Positions 54,411 through 64,000 of a stretch of DNA of 64,000 bases are shown in pieces. A program made the position numbers and the translations under genes. How positions within the stretch are numbered: the stretch's first letter is position 1; every line of letters begins with the position of its first letter. The stretch is from Dolomedes plantarius (taxonomy: Eukaryota > Arthropoda > Arachnida > Araneae > Dolomedidae). The notes beneath the pieces were generated by a model. That model saw only the letters and a program-made list of their open reading frames with translations. It was not told the DNA's origin and ran no database searches. The DNA lies in assembly GCA_907164885.2 (NCBI GenBank), contig OU015496.1:106988322-107052321 (forward strand). Direction: 5' to 3'.

Positions 54411-54413
<3 letters not shown>
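53505..54413 (-). mobile_element. Mariner-like element remnant, 909 bp, long inverted ends
   Basis: The ends are CAGAGTGATTTTTATTAAAC and the complement of CAGGGTGATTTTTTTAAAAC, with inverted similarity continuing about 150 bp (GGAATTCCGCCAAAATTGAT is inside the ends). Flanked by TA at 53503-53504 and by a TA array from 54414. Only the C-terminal part of a minus-strand transposase remains. Confidence 0.9.
53790..54083 (-). pseudogene. Mariner-superfamily transposase C-terminal remnant
   Basis: It begins in the third catalytic motif (SNPCDIFLWVYLKSKVYLG, Asp kept) and continues NLVALKDNISQILMNIPGDM to KCVVHQDYGHIEGG, the usual C-terminus. The N-terminal and most of the catalytic domain are missing. 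It belongs to a third sub-family, distinct from the 9.1-kb and 30.7-kb types. Confidence 0.8.
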
Positions 54414-54475
<62 letters not shown>

Positions 54476-54496
54476 CAGATAGATAGATAGATAGAT
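54414..54496. repeat. (TA)n-(GA)n-(GATA)n compound microsatellite
   Basis: TA array at 54414-54450, GA run to about 54474, then four to five GATA units. Confidence 0.95.
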
Positions 54497-55946
54497 ATTA
54501 AGCACCCTACATCATTTGAGTTATCGAAACCACTGGACAATTTCAAGGGTAGGAATATATATTCCTCTTGAAATTACTCAAATTATGAAAATAAATCATA
54601 TGCTAGCTTTATATTTTAAGATATCCCTTAAAGTAATTTTGTAGGAGATATTGAATGATTCTAGAATCAAACTCGAGTTCTTCTTAATTGTAAGGCATTG
54701 TATTTAGGTATTTTAGTGTATAGAAATCAGCGAATCTATAAAATATATATGGAGTCAGCGGAAATTCCCTTTGATTTTATATTTATGTGCCTTGAACCGA
54801 GTCTTTATTATTTGTTCTACAGATATTCAAATTCCTCATCCAAATAACTATTGAAGAGTTGAAATACTTTAAATAATTAGAATTTTCTAAGTGTTCCTTA
54901 TGCCATATCCCAAAATGTTATAAACTAAATGCAGTTTCCATCAAACTCATAAACTGAATTCTAATTAGGAAATTAGCTTGAAAAAATATTTGCGAAATAA
55001 ATTATTTGTAGTCATGTAAGTTGTGTAATTCCACCAGGGAGATGTTACAAAAAATATACATAAGCTAATTTCCATCACGACAAGTCGTTTATCTATTAAT
55101 AAGCGTCCTAGATTAATATTAATGTAATAGTGTTTACACTTATTAGTCAAGCAATGCTTTCAGTACTATATTAATTCCTATTACTGTTTTGCTTTCTGTA
55201 AGTTTCTTTGAAACATATAAAACTATTTAACAAGTTTGTGGAATACCTAATGAGCTTATGTATTGACTGAGAAGGATTAGGTAACAGCAACGAATATAGT
55301 ATGTATTGAATACGAAGGATTATGTTATAGCTACGAGAATAATCAATTACCTCTAAGCTTATTTTGGTACTATTTTTACGACTTTTCGATGCATAATTCA
55401 AATGCCACGAAATTGAGATAAATTTGCGAGACGAAGGAATAACTTTTTTCTAATTATTTATTTAAATGAATATCTGAATTTTGAATATGAATTTATGCGA
55501 AGAATATTCTTTCCGAAATTTATAGATTTTTTAATTTAAGAACTTGAACTAATTGAAGTAATTTGAATATATATTTGTAAAAAAAATTCATTAAAGATAT
55601 TAACTCGCATGATATTCGCATAATAGGAACAGACAGCTTCTTTAAATCCCCAATAAAAAGAAAAAAATGGCATCAAGTTCCAAATAAATCCTTATAATTC
55701 ATCATTAGACCTTACAAAGACTGAATTTATCTTTGTAAAAATTCTTTATAATGACTATTAACTCGTATGGTATACGCATAATAGTAACACGTAGCTTCTT
55801 AAAATCTACATTTAAAAGAAAAAAAATATTACAATTTTCAATTTAATCGATTTAGTTCTTCATTAGCCCAGAGAACATTTGTAAGATTATTTCTATGAAC
55901 AATTCACATTTGTATACAGTGATTGTCTTTAAGGATAATTCTTCCG
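54497..55946. other. Unannotated AT-rich stretch with a diverged duplication
   Basis: About 55580-55900 contains two diverged copies, period about 158 bp (TAACTCG(C/T)ATG(A/G)TAT(T/A)CGCA at 55601 and 55759). No coding signal. Confidence 0.5.
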
Positions 55947-56209
55947 TGTCTAGGCCGGATATGGGCAGGTAAAATCGGTAGACCGTAAAGACCTTCTATG
56001 AGTTCAGAGAGGGTAGGAGAGGGTGGGAGAGGGTACGATCCCCCCCCCCCTCAGATGTCATCCCTGGGGGTGCTCGGTCATAATTGAGGTGGCACCTGGC
56101 TAAATCGGACTCCAACCCTTGTGGTGCATTATAAGACTGGAGCAAACATCCCTCTGCCCGATAGCCTATATGGACCTGGTCTGGAATAGATTCCGGTCAG
56201 GGGAATAGG

Positions 56210-56248
<39 letters not shown>

Positions 56249-56250
56249 CG
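55947..56250 (+). mobile_element. SINE2 copy with (AAC)n tail
   Basis: It starts in the SINE2 body (CCGTGTCTAGGCCGGATATG), contains GGGTGCTCGGTCATAATTGA and CCTATATGGACCTGGTCTGG, and ends in about twelve AAC units (56212-56249). The tRNA-like head is missing. A run of ten C at about 56041 is a local expansion. The minus ORF at 56129-56311 with a Leu run comes from the AAC tail. Confidence 0.85.
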
Positions 56251-57059
56251 GACGATTTTCACTCTTTATTTTACAGATATGGGTATTCCTGTTATGGTTA
56301 ACAACATGCATGAAAAATAAATGTAAATAATAAATGCCAAAAAATAAATGTAAAAAATAAATGTCTATGAAAATTAAATGTAAAAGTTCTAGTTTGAATA
56401 TACATTTATGTATGTTTATAACGGGAATTTTTTTATATTTATTTCGGTCGTAAGTAATTGAATTTACATAAATATGTCGTTTCGTCTTCTTTTAGCCCTC
56501 GTGTATCAAAAATTGACCGTGGCGCTCCAAATCCAAATCTAACCGTTTCGTCTGCTTTGTCACTGATAAAATTCCCATGATTAACTCTTTCTTCTTTTGT
56601 TTGCCATCCAAATTAGTGAGTGAAATTTCCCAGAATGTTGTCAGTGTGCGAAGGTTATATTTCTTCGAATTTATGAGTTTTAATGCACAGTATGGATTTC
56701 TGTTAGTTCTAATTTACAAGAATATTTTGACTCTTCAACTCAACAGAAATAATTGTGGATATCAGAGATATGATTAGGTTGCATTCTTCTTGGCAATAAT
56801 TATTGAGAAACCCATAATTATTTATATAATTTTAGTAACTTTTATACAATTATTACTAAAAGGACAGTTCCACCTGCATTACTATTTACAATTTCTTTTA
56901 ACCCTCTGCAGTCTTATTTAATTATATTGATTGGAATATTTTCATTGAACAAACACTAATAATAATATGCAAGATAGGCTTTTTATTGGTGGCTTAGGAC
57001 TGTTTAAACCAGGAATGGTAAAAGTACTTTGATGGCCAAGAGTAGACATAAGATCACTA
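56251..57059. other. Unannotated AT-rich stretch
   Basis: No feature was recognised. Confidence 0.35.
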
Positions 57060-57300
57060 AAGGGTTAAAACAATCATCTTTTGAAACTATGACTGTGGCA
57101 CAGAGTTAAAACATTCATGTTTTGAAACAATGACTGTAGCAAAGGGTTAAAGCATTCAACTTATGAAACAATGACTATAAAAAAGGGTAAAAACAATCCT
57201 CTTTTGAAACAATGACTGTAGCAAAGGTTTTAAACTATCATCTCTTAAAACAATGACTGTGGCAAAAGGTTAAAACAATCATCTTTGAAAACAATGACTG
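57060..57300 (+). repeat. Minisatellite, six ~40-bp units
   Basis: Units of the form GGTTAAAACAATCATCTTTT followed by GAAACAATGACTGT(A/G)GCAAA. They diverge by a few bases each. Confidence 0.92.
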
Positions 57301-57920
57301 TTAATTAATAGATAATTATTAGTTAATTGTTATATTACTTGATCTTGTATTCATGACATTCTAAAGACTAAATTATTCAGAATTCTCTAATTATTCAGAA
57401 TGTTATGAAAGTTTTTTTTTTCTGTATAAATGATTTTTAAAGTGATATTTAGTTAATTCTTTAAAAAATATTTTTACTTTAAATAAATCATTTAATGTTT
57501 TTTCGGTAGCTTAAAATTGAAAATATTTCAAAAATCAACCTTATCCTTTTATAAAACGAACTTCTGGTTATCTGTTTCTGCGATTAGCTGAGTATTACGA
57601 AAAGGGATTAGATATAAAATACAAATCATACGAAATAATGTGATCATGATCCGCAAATAAAGTAAACCGTTTATTCCAGAAAATGTTATTGAAAACTTAT
57701 AATAGGTTTCTTTCATTATTTTCAATCGACTCTACTTAAATTCCAAAATGTACTTCTCATGAAACCTCTTAATAGATTATTTTTGAATGGTTTCTAAGGT
57801 TATTATTGGAGTATCCATGTTTTTCAATTTTCCGAATTCCCGTACTTAGAGTAGCAACAGAAAATCGGGGGTTCGGTTCTGCATTTTATTTTATAATAAT
57901 CAATATTTTTCCTACGATCA
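57301..57920. other. Unannotated AT-rich stretch
   Basis: No feature was recognised. Confidence 0.35.
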
Positions 57921-57923
57921 ATA

Positions 57924-58047
57924 CATATATAGAGAGTAACTTATGAATGTCCTTCAGAGCTGTATTTTAATTTCTCATAGATCAAACCTTTTCATATCAT
58001 CAAATCATATACAGGGTAACATCTGAATGGTCTTCAGAACTGCATTT

Positions 58048-58087
<40 letters not shown>

Positions 58088-58797
58088 CAGATCCGTAACT
58101 GACTGACTGACTGACTGACATATAACGCTCAGACCAAACCGCTGGACCTAAAGAGATGATATTTTGCATAGCGATTCTTCTTATAGTGTACGGGTGCACT
58201 AAGAAAAATTTTTGAAAAATTCTTCTTAAGAGTTTTAAATTAAATTTTTAAGCCGGTTTTTAAGCCGGTAAAATTTTAAGCCGTTAAACTTTTTAAAAGT
58301 TTGCATTTAAAATAATAATCTGAGGGTTATAAAATTTATATCACAAGAAAGATCATACAAATTCCTTTAAAATGAAATCTTTTTCGAATCTTTACCTCCA
58401 TTTTCTGATTTTTGGTGAATTTTTAAATATTAATTTTTAGAATTTAATTTATTGAATGCTGATCACGTGGTTTCTTTTCTTTTTGTGATTCTTTAAATAA
58501 ATTTTTTGTCACGTGCATAAGAACGAAATAGACCAAAAAGATATTTTTTTTTGTTGCTAATGCGGCAGACGATTGGATATTATCAAAAAAATATTTAAAT
58601 ACAGTAAAAGATATGTTCCCGAAACTGTACTATATTAACTGTACTATACTATTTAGTATGTTCTATTAGATTTAATTTGAATATTTTCTTCTACATTATT
58701 TTGTCTATAAAAATATTCGTTGCGATTTTTTAATAAACATATTTTTTTGTTTTTTTACATCAATTGCATACATTGATCGTTGTATGCATTATGAATA

Positions 58798-58891
<94 letters not shown>

Positions 58892-59080
58892 GCATACATT
58901 GACAGTTGTGTTTAATTTGAATAAACAACGTAGCGAAGTACGGGTTTTCAGTTGGTTATTACGTATAGAAAGTAAATAATGAATGGTCTTCAGAGCTGTA
59001 TTATAATTTCTTATACATCAAAATTTTTCATATCATCATTACATATAGAGAGTAACTTATGAATGAGCTTTGTTAGCTCT
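57924..59080 (+). repeat. ~85-bp tandem repeat split by a Helitron-like element
   Basis: Units contain AGAGAGTAACTTATGAATG, CTTCAGAGCTGTATTTTAAT and TTTTCATATCATCA. One complete unit and part of a second precede 58050. The array resumes at about 58956 with GTATAGAAAGTAAATAATGA. Confidence 0.85.
58050..58955 (+). mobile_element. Helitron-like element
   Basis: After a TA array it begins CAGATCCGTAACTGACTGAC, then CAAACCGCTGGACCTAAAGA and GATGATATTTTGCATAGCG. It ends GTAGCGAAGTACGGGTTTTC followed by AGTTGG and T, a diverged Helitron 3' end with a hairpin-prone CGTAGCGAAGTACGGG. It interrupts a tandem repeat. TA arrays lie at 58050-58086 and 58795-58888. A short ATTGCATACATTGA(T/C) duplication flanks the inner array. 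The exact 5' end is hidden by the TA array. Confidence 0.65.
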
Positions 59081-59295
59081 TTATCTATGATAATTCCTTT
59101 TGGTGATTTGAAAACGCTTACTAAGCATCTTATTTATCGTTACAGAATAATACTAAGTTTGTAGATTCACCTGCTTAACCATGAAAGCGTAAGAGAAAAT
59201 GATCGTAAAGAAAAGTTTAAAGAAGGTCTATATTTTCCCCTAAAACCTGGGATTGGTAAAATCTTACAGCAGCCTTTCCATAAGTGTCAGAAATA

Positions 59296-59856
59296 CAGTC
59301 ATTATAACGAACCCCCGCGCCCTGGACAAAAATGTTGCTATTATGAGTGGTCGCTATAGTGGAAATTGATAAAAAAAAAACTTAATAAATTCTCATCACT
59401 TGAGTGAAAATTAAGATGTTTAAGGGAATTCTGATTACATTTTACATATTGTTCTTTTTGTTATCAAATAACCACTGGCAACAAAAAAATTATTTAACTG
59501 TATACAGTTTTAGAGAACGATAATTTCTGAAATAAAAATTTTAAATAAAAAATTAATGAAATGACACAAAATTGGATCTTACTTACATATATTAATTGCA
59601 AAAATGATCAGAAACCGTTGTTTGCTTTGGGGAATTTAAGATGTTTTTAAAGCATAATTTTCTATCTCAGTAGAAGATCGTGTTACGGGAGTGAATCAGG
59701 CACTCTGTATTGGGTTTAAATGATCTGCACGTTCGTTATATAGGATGTAAAAAACACAAACAATTATAAAGGGGATTCCATTTGTGACTTTTTTGCATCG
59801 GTCGTTATATTGGAACCGTCGCTGTAACGTGCGATCGTTATAACGAACGTTGACTG
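59296..59856. mobile_element. pogo/Tigger-type MITE, 561 bp
   Basis: The ends begin CAGTCA and, inside, carry ATTATAACGAAC (left) and CGTTATAACGAACG (right), with TA at 59294-59295 and 59857-59858. GGTCGCTATAGTGG and GTCGTTATATTGG lie further in. Non-coding. Confidence 0.75.
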
Positions 59857-59858
59857 TA

Positions 59859-62631
<2,773 letters not shown>

Positions 62632-62677
<46 letters not shown>
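62632..62677. repeat. (TA)n microsatellite
   Basis: TA array directly to the right of the MITE. Confidence 0.95.
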
Positions 62678-62678
<1 letters not shown>

Positions 62679-63521
62679 GTACGATTACTTCCTGTGAGTA
62701 ATTGAACCTACTCGAAGTCTAATTCACATAAGTCATCGAATATCTAGGATATTTTGAACTCTCTGTCATCCTCAAAATACAAAGGATTATGTTTGATTTC
62801 TGTTTAAAAAGGAATTAATGTCTTCATGAATTTCAAACAAGATTGGCAAAACTAAATAGAAACTAATAAAAACTGAGTAAAAGTGAGCTTAGTCTCTGGG
62901 GAGAAGTTTTTCTGGCCAGTATTAAGTGTACGAATTCGCAACTATTTTCTAAAACATTCCTTGAATTAGAAGCAATTTTTTCCAAGTGCAATTTGCCTCT
63001 GAATGCAGCACTACCTTGCACTGCTTTTGTTTAACTTGAAAGTAAATATTTCATTCAAAATTTCAAATTGCAGTATTAAATTCTAAGGATTTAGGGCAAA
63101 ATAATTTCAAAAAATTTTATCAAGGGAAATCAGTTTGCATGTAATGGAATCGTTCATTTTCAAAAGGAGTCATATCCATTTTTCTCCAAATTTTCTGAGA
63201 CCCCAAGAAAGTTTTAAAAATATTAACAAATCATATTTTTGCATCTGGACTGGTGCCTTATAACCATAATAAATACTAAATTTAGTCTAACTAATTATTC
63301 ATGAAAGCGAGTTATAGTTTTTTGCTTCTGATGAAAAATTTAAAAAAATGGGGATGTCTCCTTTTCAAAATGACCGATTCAATTATTGTTTTCGTGTAAA
63401 ATACGCATAAACCAGAAATATTACATTTTATCTGTTATAAGGCAAATATTGAAAGAATAAGAAATTAAAATTTCCGTATTTTTATAGCAGGCATTGGCAA
63501 TTTGACCAACCCTGTTTAATA

Positions 63522-63523
<2 letters not shown>
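62678..63523. other. Unannotated AT-rich stretch
   Basis: It starts with CGATTACTTCCTG, also present just left of the array at 61671. Nothing else was recognised. Confidence 0.4.

Positions 63524-63562
<39 letters not shown>
63524..63562. repeat. (TA)n microsatellite
   Basis: Short perfect TA array. Confidence 0.93.
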
Positions 63563-63567
<5 letters not shown>

Positions 63568-64000
63568 CACGAACAAACTAATTACTCTAAATGCAGTCAT
63601 AAAACAATAGGCCGGTGAAATAACTACTGCTTAATTAACATTTAAACAATTTTATTAATTAATATTAAGTGAATACCCAAATAACCCAGCTAAATCGCCA
63701 TTTTCAATCATGTCTCAGCTACGACAGACGCACGTCCTAATTCTATAAAAATATCCCTAAAACTGCGTTTTTTCTTTCTCGCGCGTTACAAAACAGCGTG
63801 GGCGATCATCCCGAGCCCCTCTCTCGAACATTCGGCATTGCATCATCACATAATATCATAGTCAAGCACTGCCCGCCTGTATTTTGTTGACAAATCCCTG
63901 TTCACGTGCGAACAATTCGATGACCCTGAACTCTTGAAAAACTGCGAAAAACAATCTACTTCCGGAATTGGAAGACACACTAGGACTTTAATAGAAATTT
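63563..64000. other. Unassigned right end, possible LTR start
   Basis: After the TA array the sequence begins TGTCACGAAC, a common LTR-type start, and becomes less AT-rich from about 63710 onward. The window ends before any second end could be seen. Confidence 0.25.

Noticed and set aside
56129..56311. Minus ORF with a poly-leucine run
   Set aside because: The run is the complement of the AAC tail of a SINE2 copy.

Overview
This window looks like AT-rich, gene-poor DNA from an animal nuclear genome, most likely an arthropod and plausibly an arachnid. The guess rests on dense Tc1/mariner, pogo, hAT and Helitron remnants, tRNA-derived SINEs and about twenty (TA)n microsatellites; no host gene identifies the species. 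I found no host protein-coding gene I can name and no functional rRNA or tRNA gene. One short terminal-exon candidate (51220-51471) is the only possible host coding sequence. Nearly every coding trace is a broken transposase.

Layout. 0.4-1.9 kb: an inverted-repeat (foldback) element between two TA arrays, hit by a 291-bp hAT MITE with a perfect 8-bp target duplication. 4.65-8.22 kb: a decayed hAT transposon with perfect ends, containing two SINEs and a pogo-like element. 9.1-10.5 kb: a mariner-like element. 11.56-12.11 kb: a second, non-autonomous hAT. 14.5-17.4 kb: a pogo-like element with a frameshifted transposase, inserted in a ~154-bp tandem repeat. 19.5-20.9 kb: a Tc1 element whose reading frame is spoiled only by three point stops. 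22-25.3 kb: a pogo-type MITE, a foldback element split by a SINE, and a Helitron with textbook ends. 26.9-29.3 kb: SINEs, including one SINE inside another.

30.5-38.8 kb is the most striking block: successive elements lie end to end with TA arrays as the only joints, and the whole chain is bracketed by an inverted 11-bp repeat. 41.3-46.5 kb holds two relatives of the 30.7-kb mariner plus an LTR that runs straight into an antisense copy of an apparently full-length tRNA-Leu with its CCA. 49.3-50.4 kb is a Helitron with G-rich internal repeats; 53.5-54.4 kb another mariner relative; 58-59 kb a Helitron-like insertion in a tandem repeat; 59.3-59.9 and 61.8-62.6 kb pogo-type MITEs.

The elements do not form a pathway. 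They are parasites at different stages of decay, and the nesting order and target duplications allow their relative ages to be read. The main unexplained pattern is the repeated abutting of TA-target transposons and TA microsatellites.
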